Shown: positions 55,932-64,000 of the stretch, piece by piece
Position numbering within the stretch: the stretch's first letter is position 1
Layout: every line of letters starts with the position of its first letter
Assembly (NCBI RefSeq): GCF_035621475.1
Contig: NZ_CP141799.1
Location: forward strand, 962,001-1,026,000
Length of the DNA stretch: 64,000 nucleotides
Direction: 5' to 3'
Origin: Pseudomonas paeninsulae
GTDB taxonomy: Bacteria > Pseudomonadota > Gammaproteobacteria > Pseudomonadales > Pseudomonadaceae
The notes under the pieces: generated by a model
Databases searched by the model: none
What the model saw: only the letters and a program-made list of their open reading frames with translations
What the model was told of the DNA's origin: nothing
Made by a program: the position numbers and the translations under genes

Positions 55932-58076
55932 ATGAGCCCACGTCTGCGCTTCGCCTTCTGGCTGGCCATCCTCAGTCTGCTGCTCGGCAGTTTGCTGGCG
56001 CTCGCCGGGGGGTTGCTGTGGGCCGACCTGAACAGTCAGGAGCGTGCCGCCGTGCTCTCGCTGATGGCCGGGCGTGGCGCGCTGCTGGTGGTGCTCTCCG
56101 GGCTGCTGCTGATCCCGTTCGGCGTGCTCCTGCGCCTGTGGCTGGCGGCCTACCCCGAGGTGGTGATCCGTTTGAGCGAGGAAGTCGGCATCATCCATCG
56201 GGTCAACCCTGCGCACCGCGTGGGCCTCACTGGCAGCCGCGACATGCGGCGGCTGGGCGCTGCCCTGAATGCCTTTGCCGAGGCGCACTGCGCACTGCAG
56301 CGCGAGGTGGCGGTGCGTATCGAGGAGGCCAATGCCCGTCTCGAACAAGAGAAGAATCGCCTGGCCGCGCTGATGTCGGAACTCGAACAAAGCGTGCTGG
56401 TGTGTAATCGCGAGGGCCGCATCCTGCTCTACAACAGCAGTGCCAGCCTGTTGCTGGAACCGGACGCCGGTGGCCCGGCCGGTGCGCCGGTCGGGTTGGG
56501 CCGCTCGATCTTCGGCATGCTCGACCAGCGCCTAATCGTGCATGCCCTAGAACGGGTCAGGCAGCATCTGCAACAGGACAATCCCAGCCCGGTGGCGCAT
56601 TTCGTCACGGCACGTGGTGCCCATCTGCTGCGGGCACAGATGGCGCCGGTGCTGGATCAGCAGGGCGGGCTGATTGGTTTCGTCCTGATCCTCGATGACA
56701 TCACCCGCTCGGTCGAACTCAACAGTCGCCGCGATGCGCTGTTGCAGAAACTTACCGAAGGCACCCGGGCGGCGTTGGGCAATATCCGCGCGGCGGCGGA
56801 AACCGTCGAGCAATACCCGCAGATGGATGCCGAACACCGTCAACGCTTCGGCAAGGTGATCAGCGATGAGGCGCAGCGGCTTTCCCAGCACCTCGAGCAG
56901 ACACTGAGCCAGCATGCCGACCTGCTGCGCCCTCAGTGGCCGCTGGAGGACATGCTGGCGACCGACCTGCTGCTTGCCCTGCAGCGTAATTTTGCTGCCA
57001 CGCTTGGGGTAGCCGCCCGTTACCAGGGCGGCGACGAGTCGCTCTGGTTGAGCCTGGACAGTTATTCCCTGGTGCAGGCGCTGACTCAGTTGATGGGCGC
57101 TATGGTCGCCACGTTGGGCATTCGTGAAGTGACGTTCGAACTGGCCGTCGAAGGCCGTTTCGTGCGTCTGGCCCTGCGCTGGAGCGGGGCGGCGCTCGAG
57201 CCCCAGCAGTTGCATGAGTGGGAGCAGCGGCCGTGCAGTCCGGTTGCCGAAGACGATGCCGCCGCGTGCACCCTCAAGGAGGTGCTGGAGCGGCACGGCG
57301 GCGAACTCTGGTGCCAGGCCGATGCGCTCAGCGGTGACAATCGCCTGTATCTGCAGTTGCCGGTGAGCCAGCCGCAAGCACAGGCGCCGCTACCCGCCAG
57401 GGTGCAGGGGCGGCCGGTGTATTACGACTTCGACCTGTTCAGCCAGCCGGGGCAGACCCCCGAACTCGACGAACTGCCGTTGCGCGAATTGGCCTACACC
57501 GTGTTCGACACCGAAACCACTGGGCTAGCGCCCTCCGAGGGCGACGAAATCATCTCGATCGGTGCGGCGCGTATCGTCAACGGCCGTCTGCTGATGCAGG
57601 AATGCTTCGAGCAACTGATCGACCCGCACCGAGCGATCCCGCGCGAATCACAGCTGATACATGGCCTCTCGGCACAGATGCTGGCGGGGCAGCCGAGCAT
57701 CGGCGAGGTGCTGCCGTTGTTTCAGCGTTTTGCCGAAGACACGGTGCTGGTGGCCCACAACGCCGCCTTCGACATGCGCTTCCTGCAACTCAAGGAGGCG
57801 CAGACCGGTATCCGTTTTATCCAGCCCGTACTCGATACCCTGCTGCTGTCCGCCCTGGTGCATCCGGGGCATGCCGCCGACGAACATCGTCTGGAGCAGA
57901 TCGCTGCGCGCCTCGGTGTGCACGTGGTTGGCCGGCATACCGCGTTGGGCGATGCCATGGTCACGGGCGAGGTGTTCCTCAAGCTGATCCCCTTGCTGGC
58001 CGAGCGTGGCATCCACACCCTCAAACAGGCGCGCGAGGCGTCACGCAAGACGCTCTACGCCAAGCTCGAATATTGA
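55932..58076 (+). CDS. degenerate sensor kinase fused to DEDDh 3'-5' exonuclease
   Basis: 714 residues. Two helices (about 7-27 and 45-68) with a HAMP-like linker; a PAS domain (about 150-255) with SVLVCNREGRILLYNSSAS; a kinase-like dimerisation region where the usual phospho-His is lost (KLTEGTRAALGNIRAAAETVEQ near 270); and a weakened ATP-binding part. The C-terminus (about 518-700) is a full DnaQ-type exonuclease: FDTETTGL, LVAHNAAFDMRFL and HTALGDAMVT carry D-E-D-H-D. A membrane-bound, signal-linked exonuclease is suggested. Cotranscribed with the symporter-kinase and receiver; similar exonuclease neighbours occur by CrbS genes. Confidence 0.88.
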   Translation: MSPRLRFAFWLAILSLLLGSLLALAGGLLWADLNSQERAAVLSLMAGRGALLVVLSGLLLIPFGVLLRLWLAAYPEVVIRLSEEVGIIHRVNPAHRVGLTGSRDMRRLGAALNAFAEAHCALQREVAVRIEEANARLEQEKNRLAALMSELEQSVLVCNREGRILLYNSSASLLLEPDAGGPAGAPVGLGRSIFGMLDQRLIVHALERVRQHLQQDNPSPVAHFVTARGAHLLRAQMAPVLDQQGGLIGFVLILDDITRSVELNSRRDALLQKLTEGTRAALGNIRAAAETVEQYPQMDAEHRQRFGKVISDEAQRLSQHLEQTLSQHADLLRPQWPLEDMLATDLLLALQRNFAATLGVAARYQGGDESLWLSLDSYSLVQALTQLMGAMVATLGIREVTFELAVEGRFVRLALRWSGAALEPQQLHEWEQRPCSPVAEDDAAACTLKEVLERHGGELWCQADALSGDNRLYLQLPVSQPQAQAPLPARVQGRPVYYDFDLFSQPGQTPELDELPLRELAYTVFDTETTGLAPSEGDEIISIGAARIVNGRLLMQECFEQLIDPHRAIPRESQLIHGLSAQMLAGQPSIGEVLPLFQRFAEDTVLVAHNAAFDMRFLQLKEAQTGIRFIQPVLDTLLLSALVHPGHAADEHRLEQIAARLGVHVVGRHTALGDAMVTGEVFLKLIPLLAERGIHTLKQAREASRKTLYAKLEY

Positions 58077-58221
58077 GTGCAGGTTCAGCGCAGGGGTGAG
58101 CAGGGCGTAGGGTGGGCCGGGCGGCGTTCCGCTTCAGCCCGCCACTGCTAAAAAAGGATACTCGCGTGGTCCGACAGACCGCCAGGGCGCAGGTTGGGCG
58201 AGCGAGGGCTTTCTTCAGGGC

Positions 58222-58334
58222 AAAAAAAGACCCGGCAAGAGCCGGGTCAAAACCGTGATTAGCCTGATGAGGAGATAATCTGAAGAGGCCGACTGAAGGT
58301 CTCTTGAGCTTACCGGCTGATCTCGCGACCAGCT
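58222..58334 (-). ncRNA. prrF: PrrF iron-responsive small RNA
   Basis: About 113 nt. The minus strand reads AGCTGGTCGCGAGATCAGCC near the 5' end and carries the conserved PrrF core TATCTCCTCATCAGGCTAAT before a terminator stem GACCCGGC/GCCGGGTC with a T7 tract. A TTGACA-16-TATTAT promoter overlaps a Fur box (separate entry). PrrF RNAs pair with mRNAs of iron-containing enzymes to spare iron. As in P. aeruginosa it is next to cbpA, but only one copy is present here. Confidence 0.93.
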
Positions 58335-58340
58335 ATTGCT

Positions 58341-58369
58341 AATAATAGCGATTATCATTTACATGTCAA
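58341..58369 (-). promoter_or_regulatory. Fur-controlled promoter of prrF
   Basis: TTGACA (-35) and TATTAT (-10) are 16 nt apart on the minus strand. The span AATGATAATCGCTATTATT matches a Fur box (ATAAT...ATTAT inverted halves) over the -10 region, so iron-loaded Fur would block it. Confidence 0.88.
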
Positions 58370-58410
58370 TCGTCTTTGCCAAAATAACTCCAGTTCGTCG
58401 TCAGGGTCAG

Positions 58411-58445
58411 AATAAAAACAGCAAACCCGGCACATGGCCGGGTTT
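58411..58445 (-). terminator. terminator after cbpA
   Basis: AAACCCGGC/GCCGGGTTT stem with a 5-nt loop, then GCTGTTTTTATT on the minus strand, 25 nt past the cbpA stop. It insulates cbpA from prrF. Confidence 0.85.
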
Positions 58446-58469
58446 GTGAGTGCGACGCACGACTGGCTG

Positions 58470-59267
58470 TCAGGCAGTTGCGGGCAGGCGCAGCTGGGTT
58501 ACTTCCTTGTTTAGCAGGTCGATCCGCCGTGCCATGCTTTCTATCAGGCTGTGGGCAATGCGTGGGTTGCTCTGCATCAGGCTGAGAAACTGTTCCTTGG
58601 GGATTACCATCACCGTGCAAGGTTCGTTGGCCAGAACAGTGGCGCTGCGCTTTTCGCGGGTGAAGACGGCCATGGCGCCGAAGATCTCGTCTTTCTGCAC
58701 GTCACCGACCTTGTGACCGTCGACATAGGCGGTGGCGTGGCCTTCGATGATGATGAACACATGATCCGCGGCATCGCCTTGGTGGATCAATTCCTCACCG
58801 GCGGCGAAGTGCTGGAAGCCGGTCGCGGGGCGGATTTCCGGTTGTTTAAGGCGCGCCAAGGCGTCAGAGAGCAGGGCGGTGTGGCCGATCAGGTACTGGA
58901 TGAACAGCTCCTGGCGCGGCTCGCTGACATAGATGTGCTTGAACACTTCACTGCGTGAATAGGGGATCAGGCTGAGCGGTTCTTCACTGCTGTAGCGGCA
59001 GCTGGGTAAATCGATACCCTGGCGCAGGCCGACCAGATCGCCTTCCTGCAGGTAGAACAGCGGGCGTTCGTCGACTAGGGCATGCAGCAAACCATTCTCG
59101 ATAATGAACAGCTGGTTCTCTGGCAGCTCTTGAGCCAGATCCTCAGCTCGTTCCAGCTGCAGGGCGGGCCCACTGGGTACCAGGCCTTCCAGGAGCTGGG
59201 TGGGGATGCTTTGCAGTCGGTTGATCAGTTGGTCGGCGTAAGCCGGTTGCTCCCCGAGTAAATACAT
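58470..59267 (-). CDS. cbpA: cyclic-nucleotide-binding protein CbpA
   Basis: 265 residues. The C-terminal half is a CNB domain: HFAAGEELIHQGDAADHVFIIIEGHATAYV, FGAMAVFTREKRSATVLANEPCTVMVIP (phosphate-binding FGxxAxxxxxxRSATV with Arg). The N-terminal 130 residues resemble a second, degenerate CNB fold. No helix-turn-helix, so it is not a CRP-type regulator. In P. aeruginosa the equivalent beside prrF is cAMP-binding protein A. ATG start MYLLGEQPAYA. Confidence 0.92.
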   Translation of the reverse strand: MYLLGEQPAYADQLINRLQSIPTQLLEGLVPSGPALQLERAEDLAQELPENQLFIIENGLLHALVDERPLFYLQEGDLVGLRQGIDLPSCRYSSEEPLSLIPYSRSEVFKHIYVSEPRQELFIQYLIGHTALLSDALARLKQPEIRPATGFQHFAAGEELIHQGDAADHVFIIIEGHATAYVDGHKVGDVQKDEIFGAMAVFTREKRSATVLANEPCTVMVIPKEQFLSLMQSNPRIAHSLIESMARRIDLLNKEVTQLRLPATA

Positions 59268-59373
59268 GAACGTAATTCCTTGAACTGGCTAGTCTGGCTA
59301 AAGCGCACGAACGTCCCTGAGACAATAAGCGCTGCCAGGTCACAGGTAAATCATTCTGCGTAGAGGTTGTGAG

Positions 59374-59646
59374 CTAGCTCTTGTTGTGCGCCGGACAAGC
59401 ATTGAGTTGACCATTCAATTCGGCTTTGTGGGCGGGTGGTAATTCGCTCCAGTGCACATCGAGCAAGGCGCCCTCAATGGCGTAGAGCAAAACCTTGGAT
59501 GCGCGGAAGCCGCGCGCACGGACGGCGCGGTAGGCATCGACTGCCCCCAGCCGGCGCAGATCGTTGGCGCTGTGGATGCCGACGGCATGCAACCACTGTG
59601 CGGAGGTTTTGCCAAGGTTCTTCAAATGTTGCAATTCGTCATTCAT
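59374..59646 (-). CDS. TfoX/Sxy C-terminal domain protein
   Basis: 90 residues. LKNLGKTSAQWLHAVGIHSANDLRRLGAVDAYRAVRARGFRASKVLLYAIEGAL is the helix-hairpin-helix-like TfoX C-terminal domain, without the N-terminal domain of competence regulators. Start at MNDELQHL chosen. P. aeruginosa has a comparable gene near cbpA. Role unknown. Confidence 0.9.
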   Translation of the reverse strand: MNDELQHLKNLGKTSAQWLHAVGIHSANDLRRLGAVDAYRAVRARGFRASKVLLYAIEGALLDVHWSELPPAHKAELNGQLNACPAHNKS

Positions 59647-59686
59647 CCAGCCTCCTTGCGCTGTTTGCGAGCAGTTGAACAAACAC

Positions 59687-60442
59687 TCAGTGCGCGATGC
59701 CTACCCGCAAGTGTAGTGGCCAGCGGACAAAGCGTGGCTGTTTGATATCGCCCCAGGCGCTGAGTAGCGCAGGCTCCAGTTCGCTGACCGGGTCGCGGCC
59801 TTGTTGGCGCTCCCAGTACTGCACGGCCGACCAGGTGCGCAGATAGCCGGTCAGCTGGGCAAAACTCCAGTGTGCCTCGATGGCGAACGCTGGTGGTTCG
59901 AGGGGCGGGAAGGGCATCTGGATATCACGGTAGCCACTGTCGACACTGGCGCGTCCAGGCGGCCAATAGCCCTTCAGAGTGCTCCGGTAAAAGTCGTCGA
60001 TCAGCTCATCCAATGGACTGTTTATGCGCATCAAGCCGTAACACCAGGCACCGAACAGGCCGCCGGGTTTGAGCAGTCGGGTGACTTCGGCGAAGAAGGC
60101 CGGGGTGGCGAACCAGTGCAAAGCCTGGGCGACCACGATCAAATCGAGGCTGGCGCTGGTCAGGGGTTGGGCTTCGGCGTTGGCGGCGAACAGGGTGATG
60201 CCGTCTGGCGTTGCGGCGGCCCGCAGTTGCTCAATGCTGGCATCGCAGGCCAGGACTTGGGCAAAGTGCTGACGCAATGGCACGCTGGCCTGGCCATTAC
60301 CGCAGGCGATGTCCAGGGCGCATTGCCGTTCGGAGCAGTGGCTGACCAGCCAGTCGAACAGGGTTGCTGGGTAGTGTGGGCGGAAGCTGGCGTAGGCACC
60401 GGCACGGGCGCCGAACAATTGGGCAATTTCGCTCATGATCAT
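59687..60442 (-). CDS. class I SAM-dependent methyltransferase
   Basis: 251 residues. SAM motif CALDIACGNGQASVPLRQHF, motif II VLACDASIEQL and LDLIVVAQALHWF (UbiE/Tam-like group with HWF). The substrate is unknown. The start ATG overlaps the upstream pentapeptide gene's stop (ATGA); an ATG two codons later (MSEIAQLFG) is also possible. Confidence 0.92.
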   Translation of the reverse strand: MIMSEIAQLFGARAGAYASFRPHYPATLFDWLVSHCSERQCALDIACGNGQASVPLRQHFAQVLACDASIEQLRAAATPDGITLFAANAEAQPLTSASLDLIVVAQALHWFATPAFFAEVTRLLKPGGLFGAWCYGLMRINSPLDELIDDFYRSTLKGYWPPGRASVDSGYRDIQMPFPPLEPPAFAIEAHWSFAQLTGYLRTWSAVQYWERQQGRDPVSELEPALLSAWGDIKQPRFVRWPLHLRVGIAH

Positions 60443-60783
60443 CGCGTGCGGTAGCGCAGGCGCGTGCCGAAATTAACCGACATGAGGATCTCGTCGGCAC
60501 TCAGGTCGGCGGGGAAGTAGGCTCCGGAAATCTGTGCATGGGCCAGGCTGGCGCCTTCAAGTAGTGCCTCGCGCAGATCAAGCCCGCGTAGATCAGTACC
60601 GCGGAAGTAGGCATGGCTGAAGTTAATCCGCTTGGCGTCGATAGCGCGCAAGTCAAGCCCGCGAAAGTCGCCATTGCACAGGTCTACCTCGCCATCCTTG
60701 GGCTTCTGGGCATTGAAGCCGGCAATGTCTTCATTGTGCAGCAGGTGGTAGAGCGGGCTATCGAGCTGACAGGGCTGGCTCAT
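60439..60783 (-). CDS. pentapeptide-repeat protein
   Basis: 114 residues. Between 35 and 100 five-residue periods recur (CNGDF RGLDL RAIDA, FRGTD LRGLD LREAL LEGAS LAHAQ), a short right-handed beta-helix. Too short for a Qnr-type gyrase protector. Coupled to the methyltransferase. Confidence 0.9.
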   Translation of the reverse strand: MSQPCQLDSPLYHLLHNEDIAGFNAQKPKDGEVDLCNGDFRGLDLRAIDAKRINFSHAYFRGTDLRGLDLREALLEGASLAHAQISGAYFPADLSADEILMSVNFGTRLRYRTR

Positions 60784-60867
60784 GGGCGGGACGTCCGTGG
60801 TGGGTTCCCTGCCAGTATAGAAGCCGCGACGCGCTTTGCCCGTCGCGGTTTTTCGGTATCGCTGCGC

Positions 60868-62430
60868 TTACAGGCCGGGCAGGTGCTGACGAATGCGCGC
60901 TATCAGGCTGTCCAGGCTGGCGCTTTCATGGGTGTCGACCCGCGTGCTGAGGATGAGCTCGTCTTGGGAGAGTGCTTCGCGGTTAGCTTGCTGGGCTTTG
61001 ATCACGTCCATCGTCGCGTCGGAGGGATCCTGGGCCGCGTCCTGGCGCAGTGCCAGCCAACTGGCGATCACGGCGTCGGGGGCGTTGCAGTCGAGAATCA
61101 GGAAGGGAACGCCGGTGTCTTCGGCAATCTGGCCGGCCGCCTGGCGTTGTGCCTGCTTGAGGTAGGTGGCATCGATCACCACCGGGAAGCCGGCATGCAG
61201 CGCGGCATCGGCCAGTTGATGCAGGCGTTGGTAGGTAGCCGCACTGGCATCCTGGTTGTAGATGCCGGCGCTCATTTGGTCTTTGTCGGCAGTGTTCTGC
61301 TCGCCGAACAGGCGCTTACGCTCGACATCCGAACGCAGACGAATGGCCCCCAGAGCTTCGACCAGGCGCATGGCCACGTGGCTCTTGCCAACGGCGGAAA
61401 CCCCGTGGGTGATGGCCAGCAAGCGCGAGGGGATCGCGCTGTAGCTCTCCGCCAGCACGGCATAGCGGCGGTACTGGCGCAGGATCACTGCGCGCTGGAC
61501 CGCATCGGTCTCCTGGCCGAGGCGGAACAGGCTGACTTTGCCGCGCACCATGGCGCGGTAGGCCTTGTAGAAATTCAGCAATTCAAGCGCGGCATAGTCG
61601 CCGGTGCGCTCCAACCAGGCGCTGACAAAGCGTCGGGAGAAGGCCTTGAGGCCACGATCTTCCAGATCCATGGCGAGGAAGGCGGCGTCCGAGGCGATAT
61701 CGATCAGGCGGAATGGTTCGTTGAATTCGATGCAGTCGAACAGCACGACCTGACCGTCGAGCTGGGTGACGTTGCCCAGGTGGATATCGCCATGGCATTC
61801 GCGAATGAAACCTTCGGCCTTGCGCCGCGCCAGCAGTGGCTCGAGCCGTACGAAACTGCTTTCAGCCCAGGCTTGCAGGGCATCGAGTTGTTGCAGGTCG
61901 GCCTTGTCCGAGAGCAGTGGGCGGATCTGCTCGAAATTCTGTCTGACTGGCGCCATGACCGCGTCTGGGGAACCCAGTTCATGGGCCTGGGCTACCTGTG
62001 GCGCGTCGAGGTGGAACTGGGCGATTTGTTCGGCCAGCGCATCGACATGCGCCTCGCTCAGCTCGCCGCGCGCCTGCACTTCGGCGAGCAACTGGTCCTG
62101 AGGGAACTGACGCATCTTCAGAGCGTACTCGATGACCGGGCCATCGCCGCCCAGTTGCGGTGCTTCGGTACTGCCGCCGATCGGTAAGACTTCCAGATAC
62201 AGGCCTTGGGTGAGGCGCTGGTTGAGGCGCAACTCTTCCTTGCAGAAGTGTTCGCGAGCGGCCAGTTCGCTGAAGTCGAGGAAGCCGAAATTCACCGGTT
62301 TTTTGATCTTGTAGGCGTAGGGGCCGGTCAACACTACCCAGGAGATATGCGTCTCGATGACCTGGAAAGCCTCTACCGGATGGGGATATAGGGCCGGGTT
62401 CTGCAGGGCGGCAATCAGAGCTTGGCTCAT
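60868..62430 (-). CDS. two-domain kinase-like protein (APH-type plus P-loop)
   Basis: 520 residues. The N-terminal part is an aminoglycoside-phosphotransferase-like fold: YAYKIKKPVNFGFLDF (Lys), CHGDIHLGNV (Brenner HGD motif) and VLFDCIEF. The C-terminal part is a small-molecule P-loop kinase with HGVSAVGKS (Walker A) and LRSDVERKRL. Both look catalytically intact. In P. aeruginosa its counterpart lies next to mrcB as here. Substrates are unknown. Start MSQALIAAL chosen because GGATCG precedes and the longer frame lacks similarity. Confidence 0.9.
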   Translation of the reverse strand: MSQALIAALQNPALYPHPVEAFQVIETHISWVVLTGPYAYKIKKPVNFGFLDFSELAAREHFCKEELRLNQRLTQGLYLEVLPIGGSTEAPQLGGDGPVIEYALKMRQFPQDQLLAEVQARGELSEAHVDALAEQIAQFHLDAPQVAQAHELGSPDAVMAPVRQNFEQIRPLLSDKADLQQLDALQAWAESSFVRLEPLLARRKAEGFIRECHGDIHLGNVTQLDGQVVLFDCIEFNEPFRLIDIASDAAFLAMDLEDRGLKAFSRRFVSAWLERTGDYAALELLNFYKAYRAMVRGKVSLFRLGQETDAVQRAVILRQYRRYAVLAESYSAIPSRLLAITHGVSAVGKSHVAMRLVEALGAIRLRSDVERKRLFGEQNTADKDQMSAGIYNQDASAATYQRLHQLADAALHAGFPVVIDATYLKQAQRQAAGQIAEDTGVPFLILDCNAPDAVIASWLALRQDAAQDPSDATMDVIKAQQANREALSQDELILSTRVDTHESASLDSLIARIRQHLPGL

Positions 62431-62533
62431 GGGCGATCCTTGGCTTTCAAACAAATAAGAGGCGGGCATTATGGCCGCTGAGAGCCGCTGTGCAAACCGC
62501 CGGACTGCTCCTGCTTGTCCTTGGCAAAGTGCG

Positions 62534-62539
62534 TATAAT
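62534..62539 (+). promoter_or_regulatory. TATAAT -10 element immediately before mrcB
   Basis: A perfect TATAAT ends 8 nt before the annotated mrcB ATG, which would put the start of RNA within a few nt of the start codon. No good -35 is at 17 nt (CTGCTT). Confidence 0.5.
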
Positions 62540-62547
62540 GCCGCGCC

Positions 62548-64000
62548 ATGACTCGTACCCGATCTCCTCGTTCTCGTTCAAAGCGCCGCTCGCGTGGCAT
62601 GCGCCCCTGGTTGGGCTGGGCTATCAAGCTTGGTCTGGTCGGCTTGGTGGTGTTCGCCGGCTTTGCGGTTTATCTCGATGCAGTGGTGCAGGAGAAATTT
62701 TCCGGCAAGCGCTGGACCGTGCCCGCCAAGGTTTATGCCCGGCCGCTGGAGCTGTTCGTCGGCCAGAAACTGACCAAAAACGACTTTCTCCAGGAGCTCG
62801 ATGCCCTCGGTTATCGCCGGGAGAGTGCGGGCAATGGTCCGGGCGCCGTGTCGGTAGCCGGTAATAACCTCGAACTGCATACGCGCGGCTTCCAATTCTA
62901 TGAAAGTCGTGAGCCGTCACAGCAGGTACGTGTGCGTTTTTCCGGCGATTACGTCGCCGGCCTGAGCCAGGCCGATGGCAGCAGCCTTGCTGTGGCGCGC
63001 CTGGAGCCAATGTTGATCGGCGGTTTGTATCCGGCGCATCGGGAAGACCGCTTGCTGATCAAGCTGGAGCAGGTGCCGCCCTATCTGGTGGAAACCCTGG
63101 TAGCGGTCGAAGATCGCGAGTTTTTCAATCACTTCGGGGTGTCACCCAAGTCGATCGCCCGCGCCGTCTGGGTCAACGCCACGGCCGGGCAGGTTGTTCA
63201 GGGCGGCAGCACCCTGACGCAACAGCTGGTGAAGAATTTTTATCTGACCAATGAACGCAGCCTGATCCGCAAGGCCACCGAGGCCATGATGGCGGTGCTG
63301 CTCGAACTGCATTACGACAAGCAGGATATTCTCGAGGCCTATCTCAACGAGGTTTTTCTGGGCCAGGACGGCGCACGCGCGGTGCATGGTTTCGGTTTGG
63401 CCAGTCAGTATTTCTTCAGTCAGCCGCTGTCCGAGTTGAAACTCGAACAGGTGGCTTTACTGGTCGGCATGGTCAAGGGTCCAACCTATTACAACCCGCG
63501 GCGCAATCCCGAGCGCGCCCTGGCGCGGCGTAATCTGGTGCTTGATGTGCTGGTCCAGCAGGGCGTGGTAACGCTCGAGCAGGCAGTTGCGGCCAAGCAG
63601 AAGCCGCTCGGCGTGACCCAGCGCGGCAGCATGGCCGATAGCTCGTACCCGGCGTTCCTCGATCTGGTTAAACGCCAGTTGCGTGAGGATTACCGCGATG
63701 AGGATTTGACCGAAGAAGGGCTGCGTATTTTCACCAGCTTTGACCCGATTCTCCAGCTCAAGGCCGAAAGTGCCCTGGCCGATTCGCTGAAACGTCTATC
63801 CGGCCGCAAGGGGGTGGACCAGGTTGAAGCCGGAATGGTCGTGACCAACCCGGAAACAGGCGAAGTACAGGTGCTTATCGGCAGTCGCCAGCCAGGTTAT
63901 GCCGGCTTCAATCGCGCCCTGGATGCACTAAGACCGATCGGCTCCTTGGTCAAACCGGCGATCTATCTGGCTGCATTGGAGCGCCCTAGTCAGTACACCT
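62548..64000 (+). CDS. mrcB: penicillin-binding protein 1B, 3' end outside window
   Basis: 484 codons of a bifunctional transglycosylase/transpeptidase; the rest lies past the right edge. A short basic cytoplasmic tail (RTRSPRSRSKRRSRG), one membrane helix (LGLVGLVVFAGFAVYL) and a UB2H-type domain precede the GT51 domain: VEDREFFNHFGVS (catalytic Glu), GGSTLTQQLVKNFYL, RKATEAMMAVLLE (RKxxE) and NEVFLGQDGARAVHGFG. The transpeptidase domain begins near 435; the SxxK is not reached. Polymerises peptidoglycan in the periplasm. Confidence 0.97.
   Translation, partial: MTRTRSPRSRSKRRSRGMRPWLGWAIKLGLVGLVVFAGFAVYLDAVVQEKFSGKRWTVPAKVYARPLELFVGQKLTKNDFLQELDALGYRRESAGNGPGAVSVAGNNLELHTRGFQFYESREPSQQVRVRFSGDYVAGLSQADGSSLAVARLEPMLIGGLYPAHREDRLLIKLEQVPPYLVETLVAVEDREFFNHFGVSPKSIARAVWVNATAGQVVQGGSTLTQQLVKNFYLTNERSLIRKATEAMMAVLLELHYDKQDILEAYLNEVFLGQDGARAVHGFGLASQYFFSQPLSELKLEQVALLVGMVKGPTYYNPRRNPERALARRNLVLDVLVQQGVVTLEQAVAAKQKPLGVTQRGSMADSSYPAFLDLVKRQLREDYRDEDLTEEGLRIFTSFDPILQLKAESALADSLKRLSGRKGVDQVEAGMVVTNPETGEVQVLIGSRQPGYAGFNRALDALRPIGSLVKPAIYLAALERPSQYT

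Noticed and set aside
60613..62187. 524-codon plus-strand frame opposite the APH/P-loop kinase gene
   Set aside because: Antisense shadow of a gene with clear catalytic motifs; the frame has no ribosome-binding site or recognisable domain.
1..64000. tRNA or rRNA genes
   Set aside because: No stretch with a plausible T-arm and anticodon arm was found; GTTCAAATC-like text at 33228 belongs to an attC site.

Overview
The window is a GC-rich chromosomal segment of a Pseudomonas species. The evidence is gene content and order: cbrXAB-crcZ-pcnB-folK-panBC-pgi-acsA on the left, and gluQ, dksA, sfsA, cbpA, prrF and mrcB on the right. From memory of P. aeruginosa PAO1, nearly all of these flank genes lie in one neighbourhood there (about PA4700 to PA4733), with gluQ next to cbrA. 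Here about 30 kb of other genes separate cbrX (ends 15503) from gluQ (starts 45426), so the middle of the window is a rearranged and partly acquired region.

Layout. 1-15.5 kb, almost all minus strand: a thiolase fragment, an MpaB-type oxygenase, acsA, pgi, panC/panB, folK/pcnB, the carbon-catabolite regulators cbrX-cbrA-cbrB and the small RNA gene crcZ. crcZ has a readable sigma-54 promoter, a CbrB-type operator and six A-rich Hfq/Crc motifs. 15.7-24.4 kb: a short unknown protein, a LOG-family protein, a 0.45-kb cluster of DnaA boxes, a glycerophosphodiesterase, urease accessory genes ureEFG with hupE, osmE, an AEC carrier, a small secreted protein and a lipase. 24.5-32 kb, plus strand: a TRAP transporter, a glutamine-synthetase-like ligase, an aldehyde dehydrogenase and an iron-type alcohol dehydrogenase, which together look like an amine or amino-alcohol catabolic unit.

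32.2-36.0 kb is a decayed chromosomal integron. An intI remnant with a nonsense codon and no catalytic domain points right. AT-rich cassettes point left and are separated by attC sites. One cassette encodes an HNH-nuclease-like protein, another a protein with a HEPN-type R-N-x-x-x-H motif followed by zinc ribbons. An IS30-family element sits between the intI end and the cassettes. The cassette contents suggest nucleic-acid-targeting, possibly anti-phage, functions; this is the most unusual part of the window.

36.9-45.1 kb: two cell-wall enzymes (LytM-type peptidase and L,D-transpeptidase), an unknown protein, and a quaternary-amine-like set (orphan binding protein, aldehyde dehydrogenase, hydroxyisobutyrate-dehydrogenase-type oxidoreductase, divergent LysR regulator). 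45.4-64 kb: gluQ, dksA, an aminotransferase with sfsA, a Rieske protein, an incomplete haem-uptake operon (phuUVW-like), a signalling operon (symporter-kinase, receiver protein, degenerate kinase fused to a DEDDh exonuclease), a single Fur-controlled PrrF small RNA, cbpA, small accessory genes and the 5' part of mrcB.

Regulatory themes are carbon catabolite control (CbrAB makes CrcZ; acsA and the ligase gene have Hfq/Crc-like motifs in their leaders) and iron control (PrrF beside cbpA, with haem transport genes some 6 kb away).
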